A DNA stretch of 64,000 nucleotides from Candidatus Pantoea varia (GCF_900115075.1 NZ_FOVG01000002.1:124001-188000), one strand, 5' to 3'. Shown: positions 26,979 to 37,537, numbered from the stretch's first letter. Notes: a model not told the origin generated them from the letters alone. Translations and numbers: made by a program.

Positions 26979-27503
26979 CTATTTCTGGTTTACCCAGATT
27001 AACTCTTCAACCGGGAACCCCTCCCGACGCGCCTGCTCAACCAGTTTCTCTTTTACGCCTGGCTCAAGCTGAGGTGTCCGTGACAGTATCCAGAGATAGT
27101 GGCGATTCGGTCCGCACACCATCGCATAGCGATAGTCGGGGTCCAGGGCGATAACGTTGTAGCCGCCATAGAAGGGGCCAAAGAAAGAGACCTTCAGAGA
27201 AGCTCGCTGTGGTTCACCAGTGAAGTACGCTTTACCGACGCTCTCCTGCCAGCGCTGCTTTTTGACGTTATAACCACGATTGATCACTTTCAGACCGCCA
27301 TCTTCACGCGGGCTGTAGTTCGCCGTCACCTGTTCAAGGCCGCGCTCAAAAGGGTGGTTAAGGCGGGCAATCTCATACCACTGACCGAGATAGCGCTGAC
27401 TGTCAAAGTTATCAATGACCGTGACATTCTTTGGCGGCGTAGTGCTACAGGCAACGGAGAGAAAAGCACTCAGGCTGGCAACAACTGTTTTCCATGGAGA
27501 CAT
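26979..27503 (-). CDS. blc: Outer-membrane lipocalin Blc
   Basis: 174 residues. Signal peptide with lipobox (SVAC), so an outer-membrane lipoprotein. The lipocalin signature G-x-W is seen in YLGQWYEIARLNHPFERGLEQV, with EDGGLKVINRGYN, SFFGPFYGGYNVIALDPDY and ILSRTP further on. It binds lysophospholipids and is thought to store or move lipids in stress. The ampC and frd genes that neighbour blc in E. coli are absent; epmA follows directly, divergently oriented, 135 bases away. Confidence 0.95.
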   Translation of the reverse strand: MSPWKTVVASLSAFLSVACSTTPPKNVTVIDNFDSQRYLGQWYEIARLNHPFERGLEQVTANYSPREDGGLKVINRGYNVKKQRWQESVGKAYFTGEPQRASLKVSFFGPFYGGYNVIALDPDYRYAMVCGPNRHYLWILSRTPQLEPGVKEKLVEQARREGFPVEELIWVNQK

Positions 27504-27638
27504 AGTGGGATTCCTTTGTGATTTAACCGCTTAAGTATAGAAGCCGAAATGCTGTTTTTGGCAGCATGGGCACGAGATTGTTTGCCGCAGGCATTGCAGG
27601 TAGACTTCCCCCCCTAATTTGTATCAGGAGTCATCACC

Positions 27639-28616
27639 ATGAGCGAAACGGCAAGCTGGCAACCAAGCGCATCCATCGCCAATTTGTTAAAACGCGCCGC
27701 TATTTTAGCAGAAGTGCGTCGTTTCTTTGCCGATCGCGGCGTGCTGGAAGTGGATACGCCGGCGATGAGCCAGGCCACCATTACCGATATCCATCTGGTG
27801 CCTTTCCAGACGCGTTTTGTCGGCCCAGGCGCTGCGCAGGGGCGCGATCTCTGGCTGATGACCAGCCCGGAATATCATATGAAACGCCTGCTGGCAGCAG
27901 GCAGTGGCCCGATCTACCAGATGGCGCGCAGCTTCCGCAATGAAGAGGCGGGACGTCACCACAATCCGGAATTCACCATGCTGGAGTGGTACCGGCCGCA
28001 TTACGACATGTATCGTCTGATGAACGAAGTCGACGATCTGATGCAGCAGGTGCTGGAGTGTGACAGCGCAGAGTCGCTCTCTTATCAGCAGGCATTTATC
28101 CGCCATCTGGAGCTGGACCCGTTGTCTGCGGATAAAGCGCAGTTGCGTGAAGCGGCTGAGAAGCTGGGTGAAGGCGAGCTGGCCAGAGCAGAAGAGGATC
28201 GCGATACCCTGCTGATGCTGCTGTTTATGCTGGGCGTGGAACCGAAGATTGGGCAGGATAAACCCTGCTTCGTTTACCATTTCCCGGCCAGCCAGGCAGC
28301 ACTGGCAGAGATCAGTACTGAAGATCACCGTGTGGCTGAACGCTTCGAGGTCTATTACAAGGGCATTGAGCTGGCGAACGGTTTCCGTGAACTGACCGAT
28401 AGCCGTGAGCAGCGTCAGCGCTTCGAGCAGGATAACCGTCGCCGTGCGGCGCGCGGCCTGCCTGTGCATCCTATCGATACCTATCTGCTGGATGCGCTGG
28501 CACATGGTATGCCAGCCTGCTCCGGCGTCGCGCTGGGTATTGATCGCCTGATCATGCTGGCGTTGAAAGCGGAGTCACTGAGTGAAGTGATCGCATTTCC
28601 GGTGGATCGTTGCTAA
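27639..28616 (+). CDS. epmA: EF-P beta-lysyltransferase EpmA
   Basis: 325 residues (E. coli 325). A truncated class II lysyl-tRNA-synthetase-like enzyme without the tRNA-binding domain; it attaches (R)-beta-lysine to K34 of EF-P. Class II motifs: motif 1 region [12 protein letters not shown], motif 2 [23 protein letters not shown], and motif 3 [24 protein letters not shown] precedes the ATG. Its substrates' genes efp and epmB are within 3 kb. Confidence 0.97.
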   Translation: MSETASWQPSASIANLLKRAAILAEVRRFFADRGVLEVDTPAMSQATITDIHLVPFQTRFVGPGAAQGRDLWLMTSPEYHMKRLLAAGSGPIYQMARSFRNEEAGRHHNPEFTMLEWYRPHYDMYRLMNEVDDLMQQVLECDSAESLSYQQAFIRHLELDPLSADKAQLREAAEKLGEGELARAEEDRDTLLMLLFMLGVEPKIGQDKPCFVYHFPASQAALAEISTEDHRVAERFEVYYKGIELANGFRELTDSREQRQRFEQDNRRRAARGLPVHPIDTYLLDALAHGMPACSGVALGIDRLIMLALKAESLSEVIAFPVDRC

Positions 28617-28680
28617 TTGGTTATTCACAAACGATGACGGAATAGTGGGGAAGGGTTGGCCTGGATGAAGAGCAAAGCGT

Positions 28681-28739
28681 CCGAGCCATGGATGGCGGCC
28701 TTCTTTGCGATCAGCTGGGCCATCCCTGACCTGGCTCGG
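28681..28739. repeat. Inverted-repeat element at the epmA-degS junction
   Basis: Two nested inverted pairs: CCGAGCCA/TGGCTCGG at the ends and GGATGGC/GCCATCC inside, with a 22-base centre. Spacing between inner and outer arms is unequal (1 and 6 bases). It fills most of the 130-base gap where two blocks that are far apart in E. coli meet. Confidence 0.7.
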
Positions 28740-28746
28740 GTTTTAG

Positions 28747-29808
28747 CTAGTTACTATTGTCCGGGAATTCCTGAATGGTCACCGGTAGCGTCAGCTTCTG
28801 ATCGTTTCGCAGCACCTGCACATCAATCACAGAACCCGGGCGAATTTCTGCCACCTGGTCCATGGTCTCCTGTGCGGAGATGGCTGGCTTACCGTTCACA
28901 CTGAGCAGCACATCGTTGGCCTGAATCCCGGCTTTATCTGCGGGCCCATCTGGCGTGACCACGCTGACAATAATGCCCTGAACCCGGTCCAGATTGCTGC
29001 CCTGTCCATGCAGCGGCGGCAACTCACGCCCCGTAATGCCGATATAGCCGCGGATTACCCGGCCATCACGAATCAGCTTATCCATGATTTTCGAGGCTAA
29101 GACGGTTGGAATGGCGAAACCAATCCCCTCCGGCGTTTCACCATCATTGCTCTTATCAAAAGTCAGGGTATTAATGCCCATCAGCTCGCCGAGCGAGTTA
29201 ATCAGCGCACCGCCGGAGTTACCCTGGTTGATTGAGGCATCGGTCTGCAGGAAATTCTGTCGGCCTGACGAACTCAGACCTACGCGGCCCGTGGCGCTGA
29301 TGATGCCCTGCGTCACCGTCTGACCGAGGTTGTAGGGGTTGCCGATCGCCATCACCACATCACCGATGTGCGGCTGACGGTTTGGATTAATCGGGATAAC
29401 GGGCAGGCCGGAGGCCGTAATCTTGAGAACCGCCAGATCGGTCATTCCATCGGAACCTACCAGCGTCGCTTCAAAGAAGCGGCCATCCTGCAGCGCCACG
29501 ATAATCTGGTCGGCATTGTTGATCACATGCTTATTGGTAAGGATGTAGCCTTTTACATTCATGATCACCCCGGAACCCAGGGTCGTGATGCCACGATTGT
29601 TGTTGCCGTGGGCGCTACGATTGTAAACATTCACAACGGCAGGCACGGCGCGTCGCACCCCTTGATTGAAGCTAAAGGGCGTTTCGTCGGTAATATTTTC
29701 GTGGTTATAGAGGGCGTCGCTGCCCATACGCAGTGCAGGCAGTGCTGCGAGCAAAATACCCGCCACAATCAGGCCCAGCACCACGGCACGCAAAAGTTTA
29801 AGAAACAT
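28747..29808 (-). CDS. degS: Inner-membrane site-1 serine protease DegS
   Basis: 353 residues (E. coli 355). One N-terminal transmembrane anchor (VVLGLIVAGILLAALPAL), a trypsin-like protease domain with triad His94 (NKHV), Asp124 (GMTDLAVLKI) and Ser198 (QGNSGGAL), and one PDZ domain (from about 255) that senses unfolded porin ends. It cuts RseA to start the sigma-E response. It lies downstream of degQ on the same strand, as in E. coli. Confidence 0.97.
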   Translation of the reverse strand: MFLKLLRAVVLGLIVAGILLAALPALRMGSDALYNHENITDETPFSFNQGVRRAVPAVVNVYNRSAHGNNNRGITTLGSGVIMNVKGYILTNKHVINNADQIIVALQDGRFFEATLVGSDGMTDLAVLKITASGLPVIPINPNRQPHIGDVVMAIGNPYNLGQTVTQGIISATGRVGLSSSGRQNFLQTDASINQGNSGGALINSLGELMGINTLTFDKSNDGETPEGIGFAIPTVLASKIMDKLIRDGRVIRGYIGITGRELPPLHGQGSNLDRVQGIIVSVVTPDGPADKAGIQANDVLLSVNGKPAISAQETMDQVAEIRPGSVIDVQVLRNDQKLTLPVTIQEFPDNSN

Positions 29809-29857
29809 GGTGTTAAATCACGCCAGGGGAGATCGCAGGGGAGAATAGCATGAGAGC

Positions 29858-29885
29858 GGCGGACACACACGCGCTTGTGTCCGCC
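29858..29885 (-). terminator. Stem-loop between degQ and degS
   Basis: A 10-bp perfect stem, GGCGGACACA/TGTGTCCGCC, with an 8-base loop and no U tract, 13 bases beyond the degQ stop. It may stabilise degQ mRNA or reduce degS expression. Confidence 0.45.
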
Positions 29886-29897
29886 GTAATGCGAGGT

Positions 29898-31271
29898 TTA
29901 TCTCAACAACAGATAGATAGTTTCATCGCCGCGCACCACATTCAGTGCCAGTACCGGCGGTTTCCCTTCCAGGATTTTACGCAGTTCAGCAATGTTCTGA
30001 ACCCGGCTGCGGTTAACGCCGATAATCACATCATCTTTCTGCAGGCCAACCTGTTCAGCCGGTGTGCCTTTTTCGATGGTATCGACTTTGACGCCTTTAT
30101 CACCGGTCTTCGTCTGTCCATCACTCAGCGTTGCGCCCTGAAGAGCGGGTGACATCAGCTGTGCGCTGGCGGTGGTCTGCGAACTCTGCTCCAGCGTAAC
30201 GGTAACCGTTATTGGCTTACCTTCGCGTAGCAGGCCAAGCTTAACCTGCTCGCCTGGCGGCGTGGTGCCCACTTTTACGCGTAGCTCAGCGAAGCTGGTA
30301 ATCGGTTTATCGTTGATCGATGTAATGATATCGCCTGACTTCACGCCCGCTTTCTGCGCGGCAGATTGCGGTAAGACTTCAGAAACAAAGGCGCCGCGCT
30401 GTGCATCGACATTGAACGCTTTAGCCATGTCGGCCGTCATTTCAGTGCCTTTGATGCCGAGCTGACCGCGCTTCACTTCGCCATATTTGATCAGCTGCTG
30501 CGCGAGGTTCATCGCCATATCACTTGGGATAGCAAAGCCGATGCCGATATTACCGCCGCTTGAGGCGAGAATGGCGGTATTGATACCGATCAGCTCGCCG
30601 TTAAGGTTGACCAGCGCACCGCCTGAGTTACCGCGGTTGATCGCGGCATCAGTCTGAATAAAGTTTTCCAGCCCTTCCAGGTTCAGGCCGCTGCGACCCA
30701 GTGCGGAGATAATCCCGGAGGTGGCGGTCTGTCCCAGACCAAACGGATTGCCGATCGCCACCGCGAAATCACCCACTTTCAGCTGATCAGAATCCGCGAC
30801 TTTCACCTGCGTAAGGTTTTTTGCGCCCTGAATCTGAATCAGCGCGATATCGGTCTGCTCATCATGGCCGATCAGTTTGGCTTCATATTCGCTGCCGTCA
30901 CCAAGCTGTACGTTGATTTTATCCGCACCGTTAACCACATGGTTGTTGGTCAGCACGTAGCCCTTAGCGGCATCAATGATGACGCCAGAACCCAAGCCTT
31001 CAAACGGTTGAGGCTGACTGTTTCCGCCAGGCATCTGGCCGAAAAAGCGTTTCAGCGGTTCAGGAATATCCTGAGCCTGCGCACCGGAATCGGTGCCTTC
31101 AACGTGAACACTGACCACGGCGGGCAACACTTTCTCCAGCATCGGTGCCAGACTCGGCAGTGGCTGGCCCGCAATTTGTGCTGGCAGCGTTGCCATCGCG
31201 TCTGGCGCGGCGGCAAGACTCATCCCAATACTCAGGGCTAATGCGCTAAACAGGCGTGCTTGTTTTTTCAT
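29898..31271 (-). CDS. degQ: Periplasmic serine endoprotease DegQ
   Basis: 457 residues (E. coli 455). Signal peptide (RLFSALALSIGMSLAAA), then a protease domain with triad blocks TNNHVVNGA, DEQTDIALIQI and NRGNSGGALVN, and two PDZ domains (from about 255 and 370). A housekeeping quality-control protease of the periplasm. The start at 31271 gives the signal peptide; the upstream part of the frame (to 31376) does not look coding. It is the first gene of degQ-degS. Confidence 0.96.
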   Translation of the reverse strand: MKKQARLFSALALSIGMSLAAAPDAMATLPAQIAGQPLPSLAPMLEKVLPAVVSVHVEGTDSGAQAQDIPEPLKRFFGQMPGGNSQPQPFEGLGSGVIIDAAKGYVLTNNHVVNGADKINVQLGDGSEYEAKLIGHDEQTDIALIQIQGAKNLTQVKVADSDQLKVGDFAVAIGNPFGLGQTATSGIISALGRSGLNLEGLENFIQTDAAINRGNSGGALVNLNGELIGINTAILASSGGNIGIGFAIPSDMAMNLAQQLIKYGEVKRGQLGIKGTEMTADMAKAFNVDAQRGAFVSEVLPQSAAQKAGVKSGDIITSINDKPITSFAELRVKVGTTPPGEQVKLGLLREGKPITVTVTLEQSSQTTASAQLMSPALQGATLSDGQTKTGDKGVKVDTIEKGTPAEQVGLQKDDVIIGVNRSRVQNIAELRKILEGKPPVLALNVVRGDETIYLLLR

Positions 31272-31381
31272 TGCTACAACGCTCTCGCTGCAAAAGGTGG
31301 GAGGAATTAATAAGTGTGACAGTCGTTTGCGGTCAGGGTTCGCAAATTCAGTGGGCGCAGACAGGCTGCGCCCCAAAAAGA

Positions 31382-31783
31382 TTAGTCGCGGGCAGGGCGC
31401 TCGCCACGCAGTAAACCCGATGCGCCTTCAGAGTAGTCGCGCGGCATCTGCACCGGCACCTGATCGTTATCCGCTTCAGCTTCAGTCAGCTGATAGGCAA
31501 ACGGATTTTTCTGGCCAGGCAGATTTGGCAGCAGATCGTTGGATCCTTTTGCCATGTGCTGATAGAGCTGACGATAATCACGCGCCATGTTGTCCAGCAA
31601 CTCCGCGCTCTGCGCGAAGTGGTTGGTCAGCTCTTCGCGATAATCAGCCAGCTCCGCTTTGGATTTTTCCAGCTCGTACTGCATGCTGCGCTGCTCACGC
31701 AGCTTTTTGTTGCCAAAACGCATGGCTACTGCGCCGACAATAATACCTACCACTAAACCAATTAGCCCGTATTCCCAGGTCAT
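31382..31783 (-). CDS. zapG: Cell-division/Z-ring associated inner-membrane protein ZapG (YhcB, DUF1043)
   Basis: 133 residues. One N-terminal transmembrane helix (YGLIGLVVGIIVGAVAMRFG), then a long coiled coil (KKLREQRSMQYELEKSKAEL onward) and a disordered tail. The start at 31783 has GGGAGTC upstream. YhcB/ZapG helps coordinate envelope growth and division in E. coli; it is divergent from zapE as there. Confidence 0.95.
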   Translation of the reverse strand: MTWEYGLIGLVVGIIVGAVAMRFGNKKLREQRSMQYELEKSKAELADYREELTNHFAQSAELLDNMARDYRQLYQHMAKGSNDLLPNLPGQKNPFAYQLTEAEADNDQVPVQMPRDYSEGASGLLRGERPARD

Positions 31784-31961
31784 AATGACTCCCGTGTTAT
31801 TTCCATTGTTCCGTAGGGCGTTGCACCATTTCAATAATAGTTACTATACCCGTTAATCTTATGGATGTGGAACTCCGGAGCAGCATCGCTTAGTGTAGAA
31901 CGGCCTTTTTTTCAGCAACCGTGGTATGAATCAGACACCATTCAGGGACTTTGAAACAACA

Positions 31962-33089
31962 ATGCAAACCTCAACTCCGCTTGCACGCTATGAGCAGGCG
32001 CTGTCGCAGGGCGAATTCAGGCCCGATGACGTACAACGTGAAGCGATTACCCGTTTAGACGCGCTGCAGCAGGCGCTGGTTGCCCGGCAACAATCTGCCG
32101 CGCCTGCCACATCCGGCCTGCTGGGTCGTCTGTCAAAATTGATCGGCAAAGAGAAAAATGAGACCCCACAACCGGTACGTGGTCTCTATATGTGGGGCGG
32201 TGTCGGTCGCGGTAAGACCTGGGTCATGGATCTCTTTTTTCAGTCTATTCCTGGCGATCGCAAACTGCGTCTGCACTTCCACCGCTTTATGCTGCGGGTG
32301 CATGAAGAGCTGACGCAGCTTCAGGGCCAGAGCGATCCGTTACTGATTATCGCGGACAAATTCAAAGCCGAAACCGACATCCTCTGTTTTGATGAGTTTT
32401 TTGTCTCTGATATTACGGATGCGATGCTGCTCGGCACGCTGATGGAAGCGCTGTTTGAACGCGGCATCGCGCTGGTGGCCACCTCGAACATTCCGCCTGA
32501 CGACCTCTATCGTAACGGTCTGCAGCGTGCGCGTTTCCTGCCTGCCATTGAGCAGATAAAACGCCACTGTGATGTGATGAACGTGGATGCCGGCATTGAC
32601 TACCGGTTACGTACGCTGACCTCCGCACACTTGTGGAACTATCCGCTGAACCCGGAAACGCACGCTGAAATGACGCGGATGTTTAAAGCGCTGTCGGGTA
32701 GCCAGCCTGAAGAGGCGCCGGTTCTGGAGATTAATCACCGCCAGATGCCGACGCTGGGCGTCAGTGAAGGCGTGCTGGCGATTAATTTCACGACGCTATG
32801 TGGAGAGGGGCGCAGTCAGCATGACTATATTGCGCTGTCGCGCCGTTTTCACAGCGTGCTGCTGTATGACGTGCCGGTGATGATCTATAAAACCGAAGAT
32901 CAGGCGCGCCGTTTCCTGGCGCTGGTCGATGAGTTCTATGAACGTCATGTGAAGCTGGTGGTCGCGGCGGAGACGTCACTGACCGAGATTTATCAGGGCA
33001 CGCGGCTGAAGTTCGAATATCAGCGCTGTTTATCCCGACTTCAGGAGATGCAGAGCGAAGAGTATCTTCGCTTACCGCACCTGCCGTGA
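31962..33089 (+). CDS. zapE: Cell-division ATPase ZapE
   Basis: 375 residues, exactly the E. coli length when the ATG at 31962 is used; the frame allows 31926 as well but neither has a strong ribosome site. An AAA-like ATPase: Walker A in MWGGVGRGKTWVMDLFF, Walker B in ILCFDEFFVSDITDAML, sensor VATSNIPPDDLYRNGLQR. It binds FtsZ and modulates the Z ring under stress. It is divergent from zapG and upstream of rplM-rpsI. Confidence 0.95.
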   Translation: MQTSTPLARYEQALSQGEFRPDDVQREAITRLDALQQALVARQQSAAPATSGLLGRLSKLIGKEKNETPQPVRGLYMWGGVGRGKTWVMDLFFQSIPGDRKLRLHFHRFMLRVHEELTQLQGQSDPLLIIADKFKAETDILCFDEFFVSDITDAMLLGTLMEALFERGIALVATSNIPPDDLYRNGLQRARFLPAIEQIKRHCDVMNVDAGIDYRLRTLTSAHLWNYPLNPETHAEMTRMFKALSGSQPEEAPVLEINHRQMPTLGVSEGVLAINFTTLCGEGRSQHDYIALSRRFHSVLLYDVPVMIYKTEDQARRFLALVDEFYERHVKLVVAAETSLTEIYQGTRLKFEYQRCLSRLQEMQSEEYLRLPHLP

Positions 33090-33142
33090 GAATAATCAGG
33101 ATAAATACCGAAATAGGATTCGATTTTTATAACTGACTTCTC

Positions 33143-34153
<1,011 letters not shown>

Positions 34154-34185
34154 TTGTTTGCAGCTCCGGCTGCGACAATTGGCTC

Positions 34186-34213
34186 AAAAAACCCGCTTCG
34201 GCGGGTTTTTTAT
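34186..34213 (+). terminator. Rho-independent terminator of rplM-rpsI
   Basis: Stem AAAAAACCCGC/GCGGGTTTTTT with a TTCG tetraloop; it could act on both strands. Confidence 0.93.
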
Positions 34214-34483
34214 TTTCGGCCTTCCCACGACTCCCCGCGAAAACCGTAATGTCGCGCTCATTTTACCTGCAAAGATTCATTCCACGCCCACAAGCAGCCT
34301 AAAATCTGGTAAACTCTGTGTCACTTTGCGCCCGCAGGCCGGTGCGTTATGCGCCTCCCCACTGTCGGGGCGTCAGTATCTACGGCGCGGCTAACCAGGT
34401 TGCGTGCGAGTTCGATAAGCTGGTGAATCGCCGTGTGGTTGGCTATTCGCAGTATCTTTTTGTGAACAAACTTGGAGGTTTTC

Positions 34484-35125
34484 ATGGCTGTCGCTGCCAA
34501 CAAACGTTCGGTAATGACGCTGTTTTCTGGTCCTACTGACATTTTCAGCCATCAGGTACGTATTGTCCTGGCGGAGAAGGGTGTCAGCGTAGAGATCGAG
34601 CAGGTCGAAATGGATAACCTGCCGCAGGATCTGATTGACCTCAATCCGTATCGCACGGTACCGACGCTGGTAGATCGTGAGCTGACGTTGTATGAATCAC
34701 GCATCATCATGGAATATTTAGATGAGCGCTTCCCGCATCCGCCACTGATGCCGGTTTATCCGGTTGCCCGTGGTGATAGCCGCCTGATGATGCATCGCAT
34801 CGAGCAGGACTGGTATAGCCTGATGCGGAAAGTCGAGAACAGCACGGGTCAGGAAGCCGAAGCGGCACGCAAGCAACTGCGTGAAGAGCTGCTGGCTATC
34901 GCCCCACTGTTTGGTCGTACGCCTTACTTCATGAGCGAAGAGTTCAGTCTGGTGGATTGCTACCTGGCTCCGCTGTTATGGCGTCTGCCATCTATGGGCA
35001 TTGATTTGATCGGCTCAGGTTCAAAAGAGCTGAAAGGCTATATGAATCGCGTATTTGAGCGTGACTCTTTCCTCGCTTCATTAACTGAAGCTGAACGTGA
35101 AATGCGCCTGCAAGCCCGGGCTTAA
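34484..35125 (+). CDS. sspA: Stringent starvation protein A
   Basis: 213 residues (E. coli 212). A glutathione-transferase-fold RNA-polymerase-associated regulator without GST activity. Seen: SVMTLFSGPTDIFSHQVRIV, VPTLVDRELTLYESRIIMEY, and the helical-domain surface EFSLVDCYLAPLLWRLP. It helps cells survive starvation and acid. TTGGAGG stands 5 bases before the ATG. It is 3 bases ahead of sspB. Confidence 0.97.
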   Translation: MAVAANKRSVMTLFSGPTDIFSHQVRIVLAEKGVSVEIEQVEMDNLPQDLIDLNPYRTVPTLVDRELTLYESRIIMEYLDERFPHPPLMPVYPVARGDSRLMMHRIEQDWYSLMRKVENSTGQEAEAARKQLREELLAIAPLFGRTPYFMSEEFSLVDCYLAPLLWRLPSMGIDLIGSGSKELKGYMNRVFERDSFLASLTEAEREMRLQARA

Positions 35126-35128
35126 CGT

Positions 35129-35614
35129 ATGGAAATGTCGCAACTTACTGCACGTCGTCCCTATCTTCTGCGCGCCTTCTATGACTGGTTGCTCGACAAT
35201 CAGCTGACGCCGCATCTGGTGGTCGATATTAATCTGCCCGGTGTGCAGGTGCCGCTGGAGTATGCGCGTGATGGTCAGATTGTCCTGAACATCGCGCCAC
35301 GCGCTGTCGGTAACCTCGATCTGGCAAATGATCAGGTGTCGTTTAACGCCCGCTTTGGTGGCGTGCCTCGCCAGGTTAACGTGCCGATGGCGGCGATTCT
35401 GGCAATCTATGCGCGTGAAAATGGTGCCGGGACGATGTTTGAACCGGAACCTGCTTACGAGTTGGGTATGCAGGAGGCGTCAGACGGTCAGGAAGAGACC
35501 ATGATGTCCGTGATTGATGGTGATCGTCCTGACGACGCCAGCGACGACGAGACGCCGCCTGATGACGATCCACCGCCTCGTGGTGGACGACCTTCACTGC
35601 GCGTAGTGAAATAG
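35129..35614 (+). CDS. sspB: ClpXP adaptor protein SspB
   Basis: 161 residues (E. coli 165). The folded ssrA-tag-binding domain covers about residues 1-110 (RRPYLLRAFYDWLLDNQLTPHLV, MEYARDG-like LEYARDGQIVLNIAPRAVGN, NVPMAAILAIYARENGAGTM). It is followed by an acidic Pro-rich linker and the C-terminal ClpX-docking motif RGGRPSLRVVK. It delivers ssrA-tagged and RseA fragments to ClpXP. It is co-transcribed with sspA. Confidence 0.97.
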   Translation: MEMSQLTARRPYLLRAFYDWLLDNQLTPHLVVDINLPGVQVPLEYARDGQIVLNIAPRAVGNLDLANDQVSFNARFGGVPRQVNVPMAAILAIYARENGAGTMFEPEPAYELGMQEASDGQEETMMSVIDGDRPDDASDDETPPDDDPPPRGGRPSLRVVK

Positions 35615-35631
35615 CCGTGACATAACAGTGA

Positions 35632-35661
35632 ATACCCGTCCATGTGACGGGTATTTTTTTT
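35632..35661 (+). terminator. Rho-independent terminator of sspAB
   Basis: Stem ATACCCGTC/GACGGGTAT, 5-base loop, U7 tail. Confidence 0.9.
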
Positions 35662-35674
35662 ACCTGTCACCCAT

Positions 35675-35709
35675 AAAAAATCCGGCTGCCTGCGCAAGCC
35701 GGATTTTTT
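35675..35709 (-). terminator. Rho-independent terminator of the diflavin reductase gene
   Basis: Stem AAAAAATCCGGCT/AGCCGGATTTTTT with a 9-base loop, active in principle on both strands. It lies 16 bases past the reductase stop. Confidence 0.9.
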
Positions 35710-35725
35710 CAGCAGACCTTCGCGA

Positions 35726-37483
35726 TTAATAGACGTCGCGCAGGTAGCGTTTCTCTTTCTTCAACTGATCGACGTAGTCTGCCGCGCGCTCGGTGGAGAG
35801 GCCACCAAACTGGCGAACCACTTCATACAGCGCGTTATCCACATCTTTCGCCATACGTGAGGCATCGCCACAGACGTAGAAGTAAGCCCCTTCCTGCAGC
35901 CAGGCATAGAGTTCTGCGCCCTGTTCCAGCATCCGGCTCTGCACGTAGATCTTCTTCTCCTGATCGCGTGAGAACGCCAGATCCAGACGCGTCAGTAAGC
36001 CGTTATCCCGCCAGGCAAGCAACTCATCCTGATAGATGAAGTCATGCTCCTGATGCTGATCCCCGAAGAACAGCCAGTTCTTGCCCTGCGCGCCGGTTGC
36101 CTGGCGCTCCTGCAGGAAGGCACGGAATGGCGCAATACCGGTACCCGGTCCTACCATGATCAGCGGTGCGCTGTTATTGGCAGGCACGCGGAACGATTTA
36201 TTGGGCGAGATAAAGATGGCGGGCTTCTCGCCACGACGCACACGCTCGGCCAGATAGGTCGAGCAGACGCCACCGCGATTACGGCCACCACTGTGATAAC
36301 GCACCGAAGCAACGGTCAGATGCACCTGGTTAGGATGAGCCTTAGAACTGGATGAAATTGAGTAAGCACGATGCTGCAGCGGACGCAGCAGGGCAACGAA
36401 CTCAGGTACCGCCAGCGTGCGCGTCAGCTCAAGCTGCAGCAGGTCGAGGGTATCTTTGCCCCACAGCCACACGCCCAGCGCATCTTTATCATCATGCTGT
36501 AAGACATGACGCAGTTCCTGGTTGGTGGTGTTCTGTCCGACCCACTCGATCAACTTGCGTGACGGCTCTGAAATCTCGAACTGATAGGTCAGCAGGTCGC
36601 CAAGGCTGCGGTCAAAGCCAGGCACCGGCGTCTGGTAATCCGCATTAAGCTGCGTCAGTAGCAGGCTCACCAGTGACGGCTCGTTGACCGGAATCACGCC
36701 CAGCGCATCGCCCGCTTCATATTTCAGGCCGCTGTCCGACAGGTCGAATTCGAAATGACGAATATCTTTGGCTGACTGCTCGCCTGACAAACGCTTGTTG
36801 GTGATCAGCGCAGCGGCATACGGATTCGATTTGTTGCTGCCCGGAATGACCGGCGCTTCAGGTGCGCTCTCCAGCACGGTGCCGCTGCTGCCCGCGCTGG
36901 CCGCAAACTGTGGCATCGAGCTGTTCAGCCACTCGCTGGAAGGCTCTTCGTAGTCGATATCACAATCGATACGATCAACCACGCGTTTCGCACCCAGCTG
37001 CTCAAGGCGCATATCAATGAACTTGCCCGCCTGACAGAAGCCATCGTAGCCGGTATCGCCAATCGCCAGCACGGCGAAATGCATCTGCTCCAGACGCGGT
37101 GCGGTACTGGCAGAGATCGCATCCCAGAACAGCTGCGCGTTGTCCGGCATTTCACCTTCGCCATAGGTCGAGGTGACGATCAGCACATGTCGCATGGTGG
37201 CAAACACATCGACATCGACATCGCCCAGCGCCTGAACCACGGGCACCAGCCCTTTGGCGCGGGCAGATTTCGCTGCGGTCTGCGCCAGTGCTTCGGCATT
37301 GCCGGTCTGTGAGCCGTAAAGAATATGCAGTTGCGTGGTCGCGGCTGCGCCCGTACCTGCGGCAGGTTGCTGTTTGTCTTCTAACACCAGCAAACGGGAG
37401 TGAAGCCCCGCGAGAAAGCCAGCCAGCCAGTACTTCTGATCGCCATTAAAAGGTGCATCTTCTGGAATATAAGGAATTTTCAT
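35726..37483 (-). CDS. CysJ-like NADPH-dependent diflavin reductase (stand-alone paralogue)
   Basis: 585 residues (E. coli CysJ 599). Three domains in order: FMN flavodoxin (about 50-195: LYGSQTGNAE, STYGEGEMPDNAQLF, GDTGYDGFCQAG); FAD domain (about 220-430: RLSGEQSAKDIRHFEFDLSD, RAYSISSS, GGVCSTYLAERV); and NADPH domain (MVGPGTGIAPFRAF, LFFGDQHQEHDFIYQDEL, YVCGDASRMAKDV, ending RYLRDVY). The N-terminal 45 residues (PEDAPFNGDQKYWLAGFLAG) differ from E. coli CysJ. No sulfite reductase cysI is linked. It lies 185 bases downstream of the glutamate-synthase-like gene on the same strand, where gltD would be, so it may be that enzyme's electron donor (inference). A second sulfite reductase flavoprotein is the alternative. 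Confidence 0.85.
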   Translation of the reverse strand: MKIPYIPEDAPFNGDQKYWLAGFLAGLHSRLLVLEDKQQPAAGTGAAATTQLHILYGSQTGNAEALAQTAAKSARAKGLVPVVQALGDVDVDVFATMRHVLIVTSTYGEGEMPDNAQLFWDAISASTAPRLEQMHFAVLAIGDTGYDGFCQAGKFIDMRLEQLGAKRVVDRIDCDIDYEEPSSEWLNSSMPQFAASAGSSGTVLESAPEAPVIPGSNKSNPYAAALITNKRLSGEQSAKDIRHFEFDLSDSGLKYEAGDALGVIPVNEPSLVSLLLTQLNADYQTPVPGFDRSLGDLLTYQFEISEPSRKLIEWVGQNTTNQELRHVLQHDDKDALGVWLWGKDTLDLLQLELTRTLAVPEFVALLRPLQHRAYSISSSSKAHPNQVHLTVASVRYHSGGRNRGGVCSTYLAERVRRGEKPAIFISPNKSFRVPANNSAPLIMVGPGTGIAPFRAFLQERQATGAQGKNWLFFGDQHQEHDFIYQDELLAWRDNGLLTRLDLAFSRDQEKKIYVQSRMLEQGAELYAWLQEGAYFYVCGDASRMAKDVDNALYEVVRQFGGLSTERAADYVDQLKKEKRYLRDVY

Positions 37484-37537
37484 GGGTACTTTTACTCAAT
37501 CCCGTTCTCGCCCGATATCAGTGGCGTTGTCCTGTCT

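Noticed and set aside
28656..28904. 82-codon frame spanning the epmA-degS gap
   Set aside because: Mostly antisense to degS, and its start lies just before the inverted repeat; no ribosome site or family match.
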